Origin: Dama dama
Lineage: Eukaryota; Chordata; Mammalia; Artiodactyla; Cervidae
NCBI RefSeq assembly: GCF_033118175.1
Contig: NC_083714.1
Location: 16,678,001-16,742,000 of the forward strand
Length of the DNA: 64,000 nt
Reading direction: 5' to 3'
The translations under genes and the position numbers were made by a program. Within the stretch, counting starts at the first letter, position 1. Every line of letters begins with the position of its first letter. Under the pieces are notes generated by a model, which was not told where the DNA came from, did no database searches, and worked only from the letters and a program-made list of their open reading frames with translations. Positions 1 through 12,616 of this stretch are shown here, in pieces.

Positions 1-510
1 AACAAGGAGGCCAGAATTGTCTTTCTGAACTCTACAGTCCTAGTAATTACCCAATGTCATCACTACTGTGCTCCTGGAACATTTCTGCCCCTCAAAAGTG
101 AAGGTGCCATGCAATGGTTCAAAAGTCTTTAGTCTCTTCATTGACCAGCACTGTACCACCAGTTCTATATTAAAAGAACACAGGTCATTTGCGATTTCTG
201 CCTCACTCATGAGCCTGAGTTGACAACATTGGACTGTAATCTCTTAACTTTCACTCTGGGACCTTTAAAGATATCTAAAGATGCCAAATAATGAATCAAA
301 GCTAAGACTAAATGAGATCACATATAATTCTTCCTCTTTGTAAGTCTATGAACCATAACCAAAAACAAAAGCTGAAGCGAGCTGGGACTAAGAGTTTGAA
401 TTCTTTGTATCCTTGTAACTTCCAAGGCAAATTCCATCATGGAAAATCCCTGATTCCATTGGGAGGAAGGAATGAAGAGAATTTCAGAGCTTTTAAAAGA
501 AGGCATATAG

Positions 511-728
511 ACCCTGGGGGCTCAGTGGTAAAGAATCTGCCTGCCAATGCAGGAGATGCGGGTTTGATCCCCGGGTCAGGGAGATCCCCTGGAGAAGGGA
601 ATGGCTACCCACTCCAGTATTCTTGCCTGGGAAATCCCATAGACAGAGGAGCCTGGTGGGCTGCAGTCCATGGGGTCACAGAAGAGTCAGGCATGACTGA
701 GCAACTACACTACCACCACCACCAACAT
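511..728 (+). repeat. Bov-tA SINE
   Basis: It starts with the tRNA-like head (GGCTCAGTGGTAAAGAATCT), has the box-B-like GGTTTGATCC, and continues through GGAGCCTGGTGGGCTGCAGT to an (ACC)n-like tail. The order matches a full Bov-tA in sense orientation. Confidence 0.9.
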
Positions 729-2189
729 ACAAACTCTCAACATCTAAGAAGATAGGGGAAAGTACAACCTTCCCAAATTGTTAGGAATGAGCAGATGATG
801 CTCCTTAATACTTAAAATGCTTGTGGGAATGCCTCTCTTGCTAATAAAATCAACTCATGGACTCTATAGCAGAAATTCTTCCCAGCTGGTCACATCTGTT
901 ATTATTATTTTCCTGAAATCTCACTACAAAGATTTAAATGTGAAGATATTATTGATAGCATGGTCCAAAGGAAATTCAAGAATTCAGCTCAACTCTAACT
1001 TTCCAACAAATTCCCAAGCCCTTGAGATACCTAGAGTTTCAATGTTAAAAGGTTACCCACTTTACCAGCATTGCCCCCATCCAGTTAGCTGGAGCCAAGC
1101 CAGAAGAACCAACCTGACTCCCTCATTGCAGAAACCAGGCAACAGCTTCAAGGCAATGTGTCCAAATCACTGCTCTCTAGAATGTCCAGTTAGACAATGA
1201 TGGCACATGCCAATTGGGAACCTCTTGTCTTATACCTGCTCTCTCTCCAAATTAGAATCACTGAACTTTCTCTAGGTAGAAGAAAACTTCTATTTTCCTA
1301 CCAGACTTGTGTTATGCTTTGCCTAGGTGACTGGGAAAACCTAAAAAATTTGCACTACACTTCTTGACATTTCCTTTCATCCAAAGCCTAGTTCAATCTA
1401 GCCTTGTAAACCATTTGAGGCGAGTTTTAAGTCTAAATGCATTAGACATTTGCCTAGGATATAAAAGAGACAAAAAATGCCATTCTCTTTCCCTTAATAA
1501 GCTTAAGCCTTTCCTTCCTAGGATATGTGACTATTTGTAATAACAAGGACTAGGGCAATCGAGACCGTTAGGCCATGGACACCCCTGCCTTTTTGCTAAG
1601 CTTTGAGTAATTGGAGAGCAGAAAATATCCTCTATCCTTCACCTTTTGGGTTCCATAGTCCTGATGAGCTATTTAAAGCTGAATGCATTTATTTGTGAAT
1701 CACTCTGAAAACCCTAGGGGAGCCGTGCAATGTTAACGCAGAGAATGTTAACTATAATTACTGAGGCTTACAGCAGTTATACTTAAAGGCAATTAAAGTT
1801 AGATAGCATGCAGTTCTTGCCTTGATGGTAAAGTACTGCAATGTAAGCTCAGAGAACTGAAAAATAAGCAGTCCAGGGCTAGGTGTCTTTCTCCATGCCC
1901 TGTCTTTCTTCAGAAAGGTACCCTCAATGTCTTAGCTAAGGAATCCCCAGCAGTAGAAGTCACTGAGCCAACCATCTGGAAGGGAAAAGCAATAAAGGCC
2001 TAGAGTTTTCTGAGTTGGCTGAAGACAGTTATACAAGTCAGACAACTTCCACAAGCAGGCTAAGAAAAATCCCATTATGCTTTGTCACTGGGATGGTTTT
2101 CCACAAGGTACCAGGACCTCTATTGTTGGCATAACTCTTCTACTTTCCTTAAAAGAAGAAACAGTGCAGCTCAAACATAAACACCAAGA

Positions 2190-2391
2190 AAGTCAAAGTG
2201 TTAGTTGCCCAGTCCTGTCCCACTCTTTGCAACTCTATGGACTGTAGCCCGCCAGGCTCCTCTGTCCATGGAATTCTCCAGGCAAGAACACTGGAGTGGG
2301 TTGCCATTCCCTTCTCCAGGGGATCTTCCTGACCCGGGAATTGAACCCATGTTGCCCGCATTTCAGCCATCTGAGCCATCAGGGAAGCCCT
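2190..2391 (-). repeat. Bov-tA SINE with 13-bp target duplication
   Basis: An antisense Bov-tA is flanked by perfect copies of ATAAACACCAAGA at 2,177-2,189 and 2,392-2,404, which proves retrotransposition. Confidence 0.95.
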
Positions 2392-2794
2392 ATAAACACC
2401 AAGATCACCTAGTAAATGCTTAACCCCTAGATAATTTAGGATACAAAAGGACAACTGTTAGATACTACCAGTGGATACTACCAGTGTAAGACCCTATAAA
2501 GATGCACTCAATGAAGTCAGCAATCTTCAAGGTTACACATTCTATGTTTTCTAGGTCTCATCTATATACAGAAAATAACAGAGGTCTATTAGGCTGATTA
2601 ACTCCTCTATTATCCGAGACTTTATATGCTTTATTTTTTCCTTCATCATGGTAAATCCCCTTTTATTTTCTGCCTCTCTTCTGTAAACCTATCTCATATG
2701 CTAAGCTCCTCAAATGTTAGCTCAGTAATTAGGACATCCTAAGTCCCCAACTTCACATTTCAATGCCATCAGAAACGTCAGTGGTTCCTTCCAG

Positions 2795-3050
2795 GTAAAT
2801 AGAGAGGCCATACAGGAAAGTGGTTAAGGTCATGGGCTCTGGCCTCAGGCTACCCAAGTCCAAATCTTGGCTCTCCCACTTACTAATTGTATGAAATCTG
2901 AAGAAAGCTACTTAATGTCCCTGAACTTCCATTTACTCATTCATCAGTAGCATAGAGATGATGATAATTCAATATACCTCTAGAAGGAACAAATGAGATA
3001 AAAATGAAGTGCTTAGTAGAGTGTCTGGTACAAAAAGTAGTCAGAGTTGT
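2795..3050 (+). repeat. MIR SINE
   Basis: The core pattern TTGGCTCTCCCACTTACTAA, the polypyrimidine segment and a MIR-like 3' part (AGTGCTTAGTAGAGTGTCTGG) are recognisable but diverged. Confidence 0.75.
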
Positions 3051-3371
3051 TTTTCTGTTTTAAAGAAAAAGTTAATGCCAAGTCGCACATGCTCTAGTCC
3101 TCTCAACTTGGAACATTCACTCCAGATAGCCTTGACATGGTTCTCATTATCTCAATAACTCTAATTATCACATCAATTAAGGCATTAAAAACATAGCCAT
3201 TTTGCCCCAGGAAGGCATATAACAAGGAGACCTCAAACCCCTTGTGGAACAGAGCTTCACGTATCTTCAGAGGGCAAGGCCTTTCACTGGAGATACAATT
3301 AGAAGCTGTAAGGACACCATATTCTCTCAAAATGATACAATTTGGAGGGCACTTCTGCTTTATGAGAAATA

Positions 3372-3586
3372 TTTTTGTTGTTGCTTAGTCGCTAAGTCGT
3401 GTCTGACTCTTTGTGACCCTATGGACTATAGCCCACCAGGCTCCTCTGTCCATGGGATTCTCCAGACAAGAATACTGGAATGGGTTGCCATTTCCTTCTC
3501 CAGGGGATCTTCCTAACCCAGGGATTGAACCTGAGTTTCCTACATTGGCAGGCGAATTCTTTACCACTGTGCCACCAGGAAAGTCC
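3372..3586 (-). repeat. Bov-tA SINE
   Basis: An antisense element runs from TTGTTGTTGCTTAGTCGC to CCACCAGGAAAGTC. Flanks share GAGAAATA (3,364-3,371 and 3,587-3,594), a probable target duplication. Confidence 0.92.
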
Positions 3587-3711
3587 GAGAAATACTTTAC
3601 CTAGAGTCAAAGGTACTATTTAAATAAAGACACTTAGGCAGACGTCATTTCCTGCCCCACCGCACACATTTGTACACACACATCAGAAATTTCCATTTGA
3701 CAGTAAAGGTA

Positions 3712-3812
3712 AAGGAGCAAGGTGGCAATCAGGAGACTTGGGTTCTAGTCCCACCTCCGCTCTTAATGGTAATTTCCTTCCCTGTTCTCCCATTTGTAAA
3801 AAATGAAAGAGG
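3712..3812 (+). repeat. MIR-like fragment
   Basis: GACTTGGGTTCTAGTCCCAC followed by a pyrimidine-rich segment and CCCATTTGTAAAAAATGA resembles the MIR core. It is interrupted on the right by BovB. Confidence 0.55.
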
Positions 3813-3815
3813 TTA

Positions 3816-4619
3816 TCAGTTCAGTTCAGTCGCTCAGTCATTTCCAACTCTTTGCGACCCAATGGACTGCAGCATGCCAGGCCTCCCCATCCATCACCAA
3901 CTCTCGGAGTTTACCCAAACTCATGTCCATTGAGTCAGTGATACCATCCAACCATCTCATCCTCTGTCGTCCCCTTCTCCTCCTGCCTTCAATCTTTCCC
4001 AGCATCAGGGTCTTTTCAAATGAGTCAGCTCTTCGCATTAGGTGGCCAAAGTATTGGAGTTTCAGCTTCAACATCAGTCCTTCCAATGAACATTCAGGAT
4101 TGATTTCCTTTAGGATGGACTGGTTGGATCTCCTTGCTGTCCAAGGGACTCTCAAGAGTCTTTTCCAACACCACACTTCAAAAGCCTCAATTCTTTGGTG
4201 CTCATCTTTCTTTATAGTCCAACTCTCACATCCATATATGACTACTGGAAAAACCATAGCCTTGACTAGACAGACCTTTGTTGGCAAAGTAATGTCTCTG
4301 CTTTTTAATATGCTATCTAGGTTGGTCATAACTTTCCTTCCAAGGAGTAAGCGTCTTTTAATTTCATGGCTGCAGTCACCATCTGTAGTGATTTTGGAGC
4401 CCCCAAAAATAAAGTCAGCCACTGTTTCCACTGTTTCCCCATCTATTTGCCATGAAGTGATTGGACCTGATGCCATGACCTTAGTTTTCTGAATGTTGAG
4501 CTTTAAGCCTACTTTTTCACCCTCCTCTTTCACTTTCACCAAGAGGCTCTTTAGTTCTTCTTCACTTTCTGCCATAAGAGTGGTGTCATCTGCATATCTG
4601 AGGTTATTGATATTTCTCC
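3816..4619 (-). mobile_element. BovB (RTE) LINE, 3' part with reverse-transcriptase C-terminal ORF
   Basis: The minus strand keeps an open frame of 245 codons (4,575-3,838) encoding the C-terminal part of the BovB polyprotein. It includes the typical GCESWTIKKDEHQRIEAFE region and the MRWLDGITDSMDMSLGKLRE region. The element is 5'-truncated: it lacks the endonuclease and most of the RT domain, including the catalytic YxDD region. BovB is the autonomous partner that mobilises Bov-tA SINEs (family knowledge). This copy cannot be active, but the open frame suggests modest age. Confidence 0.93.
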
Positions 4620-4624
4620 AGAGG

Positions 4625-4815
4625 TTTTGGGGGCCAGCAAACCAAAATGGTCAGAAGTGGGCCAAATTCAGCCATGCTCACTCATTTACATATTGGCTAG
4701 GGCTGTCTTCCTGCTGTAATGGCACAGTTGAGCAGCTGCAATTGCAAAAGAAACTATATGGTCCACAAAACTGAAAATATATACTTTCTGGTCCTTTACA
4801 GATAAGGTACCTGCC
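4625..4815 (-). mobile_element. hAT-type DNA transposon remnant
   Basis: The order of GGCCAGCAAACC, GCCAAATTCAGCC, CATTTACATATTGGCTAGGG and CTTTCTGGTCCTTTACAGAT matches a common mammalian hAT-Charlie-type MER element. I am not certain of the subfamily name or orientation. Confidence 0.5.
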
Positions 4816-4916
4816 CCCAGAGTGATTTTCAAACTGTTCCAGAGTCCTAGCATTCTAAGGAGTGCTTTAGAAGCCACCTGCGATTACTGAGTTGTAGCAA
4901 GTGACTCCTCTTTTAT

Positions 4917-5317
4917 TTATTTTTGGCTGTCCTGGGTTTTTGTTGCTATGCATGGGCTTTCTCTAGTTGTGGCAAGGTGGGGGGGGGGGGGCTACTCGCT
5001 AGCTGTGTTGCATGGGTTTTTCATTGTGGTGGCTTCTCTTGTTGTGGAGTACAGTCTCTAGGCACGCAGGTTTCAGTAGTTGTAGCATGAGGGCTCAGTA
5101 GTTGCAATGTTCGAACTCTAGGGCGAAAGGGCTTTAGTCATTGCAGGGCATGGGCTCAGTAGTTGTAGCTCACAGGCTCTAGAGCATGGGCTTCAGTAGT
5201 TGTGGAGCATGGGCTCAGTTGTTCAGCGGGATGTGGGATCTTCCTGGACCAGGGGTCCAACCCGTGTCCCCTGCATAGGCAGGTGGATTGTAAACCACTG
5301 GACCACCAGGGAAGTCC
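4917..5317 (-). repeat. CHR-type SINE with target duplication
   Basis: An antisense element with the cetartiodactyl pattern of repeated GGCTCAGTAGTTG-like units and a tRNA-like end (GGGATCTTCCTGGACCAGGG, then CCACCAGGGAAGTCC). Flanking CCTCTTTTAT at 4,907-4,916 and 5,318-5,327 is the duplication. It contains a run of 13 G at 4,979-4,991. Confidence 0.88.
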
Positions 5318-5406
5318 CCTCTTTTATGTGTTTCATAATGACAGTTCTATATAAAACTTCATTTCAAAAGAGAGACTGTTACATCTTTGAAGATATATAT
5401 AATATC

Positions 5407-5641
5407 CAGTTGACCCCTGAACAGCACAGGGGTTAGGGGTGCTGACCCTCCCTGCAGTCAAAAATCTATGTATAACTTTATAGTCAGCCTTCCATATATA
5501 TGGTTCCCCTATACCCAAAATTCCATATCCATGGATTCAACCAACTGGAGGATCATATACTACTACAGCATTTACTACTGAAAAAGTCTGCATATAAATG
5601 GATCTACACAGTTCAAATCAGTGTTGTGCAAAGGTCCACTG
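5407..5641 (+). mobile_element. Tigger-type (MER2-like) DNA transposon remnant
   Basis: The left end CAGTTGACCCCTGAACAGCA and the inverted right end GTGTTGTGCAAAGGTCCACTG form imperfect terminal inverted repeats. GGGGTTAGGGGTGCTGACCC inside matches Tigger/MER2-type elements. It is internally deleted and diverged. Confidence 0.8.
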
Positions 5642-6503
5642 TATATATATATTCTTGTGCTTTGTTTGCCCTAAAGAATGGGCTTCTCATCTTATGTCAC
5701 TTCATCATCTATTCACACTTGACACTTTAACATGGTTAAATATAATAACTTCAAGTTCCTGAGGAGCCCCTGGTACTTCAGCCCTCACTGCCTTTGGATA
5801 TGAAATTCTCTCCCTTAGGAACACCTTGCCCACTAGGTTTTAACAAGTTAAAAAAAAAAAAAAAGCAACACTAGGATAGATGAATGATCTCTCAAACTCT
5901 TTCAACTCACAAACCTTTTATGAATCTAAGCTTCCCTTTTTCACCTTCATTACTGACTGGTAACTAAGAGGACTAGACAAAATGGTATCCTAGAATTCTG
6001 TATAGGCATATTCTTGGAGTAAAAACAAAATAAAGGTCCCGCCTTATTTTATATGTATATAATACATGTAAGAGACAGAACATATAAGGTGTGTACGCTC
6101 CACAGGATCCTAGATGACTTATTTTCCTATGTCTTCAGTGTTCGAGGAAGTGAAAGTTCATGTGAAAAGTTTCTAAAGCCAAGAAGTGGCTCAGGTCTAG
6201 AGACGAGTACCCATAGACCCCTAGAAGAAGCCAGGTAAATCCATCATTTAAACCATAAACCAAATTCCCTCTGGATATTCAGTGAATGGGGGAACTCATT
6301 GCATTCAATCAAGTTTTCAAAAACCTGTCAAAGTCCCCCCTTCCCTTTCTTTTCCTAATCCTATGATCTCCTCATGTGGTTCCTCAAATCATTCTTACTT
6401 TCTGCCTTGATCTTTTAGACCCACCTTCTCTTCTAATTTGTCACCTCCTGCTGTACCTCAAAGGTCCAATCTATGGTAGTTTACTCTTTTACCTCTATAC
6501 TAA

Positions 6504-6722
6504 TGATTCTTAACGGGATGATTTTGTCCCCAGGGAACATTAAGTGTGGAGACATTTTTGATTGTTAGATCTGGAGGTAGGTTGCTACTGGCAATTTGTG
6601 AGTGGAATCCAGGGATACTGTTCAACACCCCACAGTGCACAGGATAGCCTCCTCCATCACAATCACCAAAGAATGATCTGGCCCCAAATGTCTAATAATG
6701 CTGAAGTTGAGAAACCTTGCTC
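6504..6722 (+). mobile_element. hAT-Charlie (MER20-like) DNA transposon
   Basis: Ends TTCTTAACGGG and AGTTGAGAAACCTTG plus internal TGGAGACATTTTTGATTGTT and CCCCAAATGTCTAATAATGC match a common 220-bp mammalian hAT element. The name MER20 is from memory. Confidence 0.65.
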
Positions 6723-7559
6723 TCCAGCACTACTGGAGATTTCCTTCATATCTCTCTTAGGTTCTAATTCTAGTTCATTTTTCACTATACTCTTGGTGAC
6801 CAGTTAATATTAAATAACTGTCAAATACAGGAACAAAAATGAACATAGCATAGCTTAGCTATAATGCTAAGATATAAAAACAATAAACACATTCATAAAT
6901 GTGTTTGCTTGGTAAGTCAAGATAAGGGCTTCAAATCATTTCTATTAAGAGTTAAGTTTTTAGAGGAGAATCATATAATTGGGGGTAAGAATTGCAGGAA
7001 GGCAACCTATTGAAGAATAGGGCAAATACTCTTAAGCTCAATCAATCATGTTTTTTCATCGCATTTCTACAATAATTTGAACCCATTCCCAAGCATTTGG
7101 CAGATCTCTTAACCCCCTTCTGACTCAGGAAAATCTGATCCCTGCAAATGAATACCACGTGATGGCATCTCTTCCCTCCTTCCAACAACTGCAGATGTCT
7201 TTCAAATTTATTTTTTCAAGGATGGCTAATTACAAAATTACTTCTAGGGCCCTGAAAGCTACCCATTTGTCTCAGTCATTTGTAAGAAAATGATTTCATC
7301 ATCAGCCTTCTCCATTTATTCACTGGTAGACAAGGCATAACATGGGATATTTTGGAGTTAAGAGATCTAGGTTTTCTTTTAGATGTATTACCAACTATAT
7401 AATCTGTCCGCACTTTAATTTCCTAATCTATGGAAATTTTCAAGGTTCACGGTGGGGATATATTAAGTATTTGGAAATATTTTCAAGGGTTAAAAAAATA
7501 CATGGGGGTGGGGGTGAACAGGCAGAACACGGGATTTTTAAGGCAGTGAAAATATTCTA

Positions 7560-7872
7560 TATGATACCATAATGATGGATATGTGTAATTACATATGTTT
7601 ACCAAACCCACAGAATATACACTACCAAGAGTGAACCCTAATGTAAACTATGGACTTTGGGTGATTATGATGTGTCAATGTAGATTCATCAGTTGTGACA
7701 AATGTACCACTCTGGTGGGAAATGTTGATAATGGCGGGGGGCGGGGAGGGTGGGGGGGGTGGCCACCGGCTGTGCCTGTGTGTGACCAGTGAGTATATGA
7801 TGAAATCTCTTTACCTGTCCTTCAATTTTGCTATGAACATAAAACTGCCCTAAAAAAAGTAAAGTCTTAATA
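7560..7872 (+). mobile_element. Old L1 3' end (L1M type)
   Basis: GAGTGAACCCTAATGTAAAC, TATGGACTTTGGGTGATTAT and CTGCCCTAAAAAAAGTAAAG match the 3'UTR of ancient L1s. The G-rich segment at 7,736-7,759 is the L1 3'UTR polypurine tract, unusually expanded. Confidence 0.85.
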
Positions 7873-9993
7873 AATAATAAAAAACATATAATATGGATAG
7901 GTAGAGGGGGTAGATTATTATGAGCTAGATGAACACCAACATATACACACACCCAATGACTAAAGAACATTCAGACGAATAATACAGCACTAAGTCCAGT
8001 GTCACAGAGGTCATCCTTTATTATGTCTGATTTTCATCTTCCCTTCTATCTCCCAGAACTCCAAACACTCACAGTATCACAAATGTCACAACTGAAATGT
8101 ACTTTCTTTGCTCCTCTCCTTCATACAACTAAGTTATATGTTGCATGTTGCTCCATGAGCCTCCAGTGATTTCCATTTGATCTGATTTAGTCTTACCCAG
8201 GAGCACATGGCTCCAAGTAAGAGTTTCCTCTGAAGCAATTTGGTAACATTACCCTGGTATTAGCAAGTTGCCTGTGTCCACTGCCAAGAAGCTGTGGTCC
8301 ACTGGTAGATATTAAAAGAACTGCAGAGTAAAAAATAAAACCACGTCTAGAAACTTGCTACCAAGGGAATGGAGTTCATTCTGTTAAGGAGACTAAAGAA
8401 AAATACACAAGGCTTTTAGTTTGGGTATTTCAAATGCCAAAATCAGGAGAAAAACAGAATATCAAACTATGAGAAGTAACTTGACCTATGTTGGGACTGG
8501 GGACATAATTTCTCGTATTGAGTGGAGCTATACCTACTTTAAAGAAAATATGTTGCCCGTAAACATGGAAAACAGTCCTTTTTAAATGAAACACCCTTCA
8601 AATGAGTCAACAATTCATCAGCAGAGCACTCAAGAAGATTTCTTGCTATATACATATTTTATCTGAATTCCTATCTATACTTTCAATGCACACATAATTC
8701 ATACCCTTAGATTTATAATCCATTATAACCACTGTATGAATTTTACCTATCACAGCAAAATCCTATTGTTTGAGGATTATTTTGGATGAGACATATAAAT
8801 GTCTAACCCTAGGACATCTTCCTCTAATATTGGGCAAGAAGAAGACTATTAAGGTGCCCTGTGGATATGTGTGATAAGAGAAAATTATGTCTCTCTAAAG
8901 CCAAAGACAAGTCAAGTAAGTGGCAGGGAATCGAGAAATGAGAAAATATGAGCCATGAAGAATGGTGGTGGAAATGAAATGAAACAACATGGATTTAGTT
9001 TTGGAGAACTGAGAGGAGTGGCAAAAGGACTCTGGAAAACACACCACCGCTAAGGGTTTTCACTGCACTGTCTAAATATCTGTACCAGACATTGCAGCTG
9101 AGAAAAGGTTAACGCTTGGGCCCTTTTTGCCCCTGAATCTCTGTGGCTGTCAATCTAGCCTAAAGCCAAAGAACAAGTCTCACTGGCTCTTTCTGCCAGC
9201 CCTCCCACATTCCACTCTATCCCTTCCTGTGCATTCTGCTCAGTAAGCAGCCCACCCGCAGCATCTTCCCTCTTTCATCTTGCCAGGGCCTTTTTCCCAC
9301 CATCCCTGAAACAATTACCCAAGCAGTGGCTCCACTCTGGATCATCATAAGACAGCAGCCAGCCAGAAGCCTGGGCTGCCTTGAGCCTTGTGAGTGGATA
9401 TGCCAGGCATCTGACGAAACTCTCCAGTGAGGTCAAATTAGTGGGGGGCAGAGGGAAGTCTCTTTGAATGTGAGAATACCATGGCTGCTGTAGGACACAG
9501 AGTTATTTTGACTTGGAGCTTAATAAGGCTCCACTTCAATAGGACCTATGTGTCCTGAAAGATAAGGGCAGGGATGGAAAGACCCCATTTACCTCTGCCA
9601 GCTGCATGTTGCGTAAGCAAGCAGGATTATAGTCAACCACTAAAAAATAGGTCTGCTGTTTAGAATGATGTCCCCTTCCTAGCAAGATACCATATCCCTT
9701 GATGTCAGCAGAGCAGGGTTTGTGAGAAAATCTGTGCTGAACTTGGAAGAGGAAGGAGGTTGTGATTGCAGGAGAAAGTTCTCTGTAAGGCCAAAGCACC
9801 CTTTCTGTATAAAGCTTAGAGCACAGTGAATGCTGAGTGTCGTGGGCAAGAGACTTAATAGGATTAGAAAGATGGAATGGATTTTAAGGAAAATACCTAA
9901 ATGAGGATGTTGTAAAACAGAAAGATGTAAATAGATGCAAGGGTCTTCAGACCATCAAAGTAGTCATCATCGTTCCCTAACCATCTTTATTTT

Positions 9994-10192
9994 TATTTGT
10001 TGTTGTTGAGGTGATAAGTCATGTCCGTTTCTTTGCGACCCCGCCAGGCTGCTCTCTCCATGGGGTTCTCCAGGCAAGAATACTGGAGTGGGTTACCATT
10101 TCCTTCTCCAGGGGATCTTCCTGGATCATGGATCAAACCCATTTCTCCTGCACTGGCAGGCGGGTTCTTTACCACTGAGCTGCCTGTCAGTA
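9994..10192 (-). repeat. Bov-tA SINE
   Basis: An antisense copy starts with GTTGTTGTTGAGGTGATAAG and ends near CACTGAGCTGCC. It has a small deletion in the middle of the usual CATGGACTGTAGCCC segment. Confidence 0.88.
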
Positions 10193-10249
10193 GGCTCACA
10201 GGGCTTCCTGTCACTTCACTTATCTACACTTCAATTTTTGCATCTGTAA

Positions 10250-10330
10250 AGCAGGTGATATCACTGAGATATAATTGATTTGTAACATTACATGCATTTC
10301 AGGTATACAGCATTATGATTCAATATATAA
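10250..10330 (-). mobile_element. L1 3'UTR fragment
   Basis: AGATATAATTGATTTGTAAC followed by TTTCAGGTATACAGCATTAT resembles the antisense 3' end of artiodactyl L1. Confidence 0.55.
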
Positions 10331-11814
10331 TATGTGTCAACCTGACCATCTTGATGCAATGCTAAATAGGTAAACTTGAGTGACCTTGCACTTAGTAGGC
10401 TAAGAAAATATTCCCTAGGGGGGAAAAAAAAACTTAATTTGGGAAAATTTCCCTAATTCTCATTAAAGTAGACCAGAGAGGTTTTCTCTGGAAGAACTTC
10501 TAAGGAAAATTTATGGTGCCATTTGTAAGCCATGACTAAATTATCTGTTTCTATGAGCCATAGATAGGCATCTGCCATATCCCTCTGCCTTCCAACATGA
10601 CCTGACTTCAGCCACCTCCAACAGATAGATATATATTTTCTGTTTGGGAATACTTCATTTAGAAATGTCCACCATTTTTGTGAAGAAATCACAATGAAGA
10701 ATCCTTACTAGTTCCAAGTTAATCCTTAGTTAATCCTTAGTTTCAAGGCTACTTACATCTTAAATACCTCCCTAATGTTCTACTTAAAATTTTTACCCCA
10801 GGAAAAATGAGACCTCGTGGGGGCTGAGTCACAGCAAAAACAAGCAAAACTTCAGTTATCAATTCCTGTCTTTGAAGATAAGGAAAAGGAATGTTTTCCT
10901 TTGAATACAGTGGAGGAGATACGTCAAACATCAGCCAGGAGCAAACTTAGCCCTTATGGGCTACTTAAATGAAAAGGTAAACAGGAATCCATGGATTTTT
11001 TCCCTGAGATGTGGTTTTAAGCCCTGACATGTGCTAGAGGTGATCTAGCCTGAGATTCTGGAAGACATTACATGGCCTCTACCTCTGCAATTCCTCCAGG
11101 TACAAGGCTCCCAGGTTACGCTCACTGTCACATGTCCTGCCTCCTTTAGCCACAGCAACTCAGAATTTCCCAATAACTAGACTCTGTGAGACAACCAGTT
11201 GGATGAAGACTAAAAACTTAACTATAATTGATGAGCTCATGTGAGATATCTCTGACCACTAGATGCCATCATTCAATTCTAGCCCAATATTCAGAGCTGC
11301 TTCTTTAAATTGTAAATCTACATGTTTTGGAGCGGGGCCCTGGAAAATGACAAAAAATCTCTGGAACAAATGCCCAGAAAAGCCTCAGAAGTCTGAAGCC
11401 AGAAATATATTTCAGGCAACTGTTTCAGTGAGGGCTGCCTAGTGAGAACTACAGAATAACATTGTCTCCATACATGTATGTTATTTCCATGATTAACAGC
11501 CACTGAGCCCTCAGACACTGCAAACCAAGATGGCTGCAGAGTCTTTATCCCCAGTTTATCTCTAACTGGATGGGCATCCTTTCTGGAGAAGCAGTGGGCT
11601 GTATATATACCCCAGTCTCAAAGCAGTCTGGACAAGCTTCCCATAGTCTGTTGAAAAAGAGTGGCCCAATGAGTAAAGCAATTATTTTTTTTTAAATTAA
11701 AAGATGCAGAGGTTTACTAAATCTGAACAAGCGCCCACATTTTCTTTTTGGGAGTGGAACCAAGGGATGATTCAGATGGGGAGACAGGCAGCAGGGTCTA
11801 GGGAATGAAGAGTC

Positions 11815-11940
11815 ATGAGATCCCAGTTTTATTCCTGGCTCTGTCAAGAGTTGCCATGTGACTACCAGCAAGCTACTTCTCAGTGGGTCTCTCAGTTTTC
11901 CCTTCTCTAAAAGAATACAGTCTTAACCCTGTCCTGTAAT
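11815..11940 (+). repeat. MIR SINE fragment
   Basis: CCTGGCTCTGTCAAGAGTTG, CATGTGACTACCAGCAAGCT and a CTCAGTTTTCCC segment in this order match the MIR core. Confidence 0.65.
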
Positions 11941-12498
11941 TTATTCTGTGATCTCCTTGCAAAAAGGGAAAGGAAGGGAATATATGAGGTGTGGTGAAGG
12001 GCTAGCTAGAGGGAGTGCTAAGCTCCTAAGACCTGGACACCGGGCATGTACAAGTATCCTTCATTTTCAATAAAGAAACTTGGCAGTATTTCTGATCTAG
12101 ACAACTGATGAAGCAGAACGTTAGCCTGACTTGATGCAACCTGAAGTTTAATGATTAAACAATTCAGGTTAAAGGACATCATAGGTTAGATGGCACCATC
12201 TATTAGAAAAGCATGAGCCCACAATGCAGCTCCAACAAGCATGTTAACACCCACAAAAGAATTCAAAGGGTATTTGTAAGTCAGAAGATCTTTAAGAACT
12301 AGAACATTCTTACTGAGGGAGAGGAAGCAGGCAATGAATGAAAGTAGGAGAGGCACCTCACCTATAATAGCCAGAATGCGTAAGGCTTTGTAACTGAACA
12401 CTTTCTTTTTTAATCTCAAGTTTGTAAAGATTCAAACTTCTTATAACGGTGGCTATTTTTTTCCTACTAATTCCAATTTCAGAATAAACAATCAGTGA

Positions 12499-12616
12499 GA
12501 TATGTGTATACACATGTGTATATATACACAAAATACAAATATGTAAACATATATATACACACATATAGATATAGATATATATCTATCTATCTACACCTAT
12601 AGATACAGATATATAC
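12499..12616. repeat. AT-rich microsatellite cluster (TATG, TA, GATA, TCTA units)
   Basis: Alternating TGTATA, CACATA, GATATA and ATCTATCT units form an impure low-complexity tract. Confidence 0.85.

Noticed and set aside
511..600. tRNA-like A and B box sequences in many SINEs
   Set aside because: They belong to tRNA-derived SINE heads and do not fold as functional tRNA genes.
3803..4492. 229-codon plus-strand ORF
   Set aside because: It is the antisense of the BovB coding region on the minus strand.
12186..12419. A 77-codon minus-strand ORF beginning MRLKKK, which resembles the expected AMOT continuation LKKKQ
   Set aside because: Similarity stops after four residues; the rest is hydrophobic and unlike the coiled coil, and the phase and acceptor do not fit.
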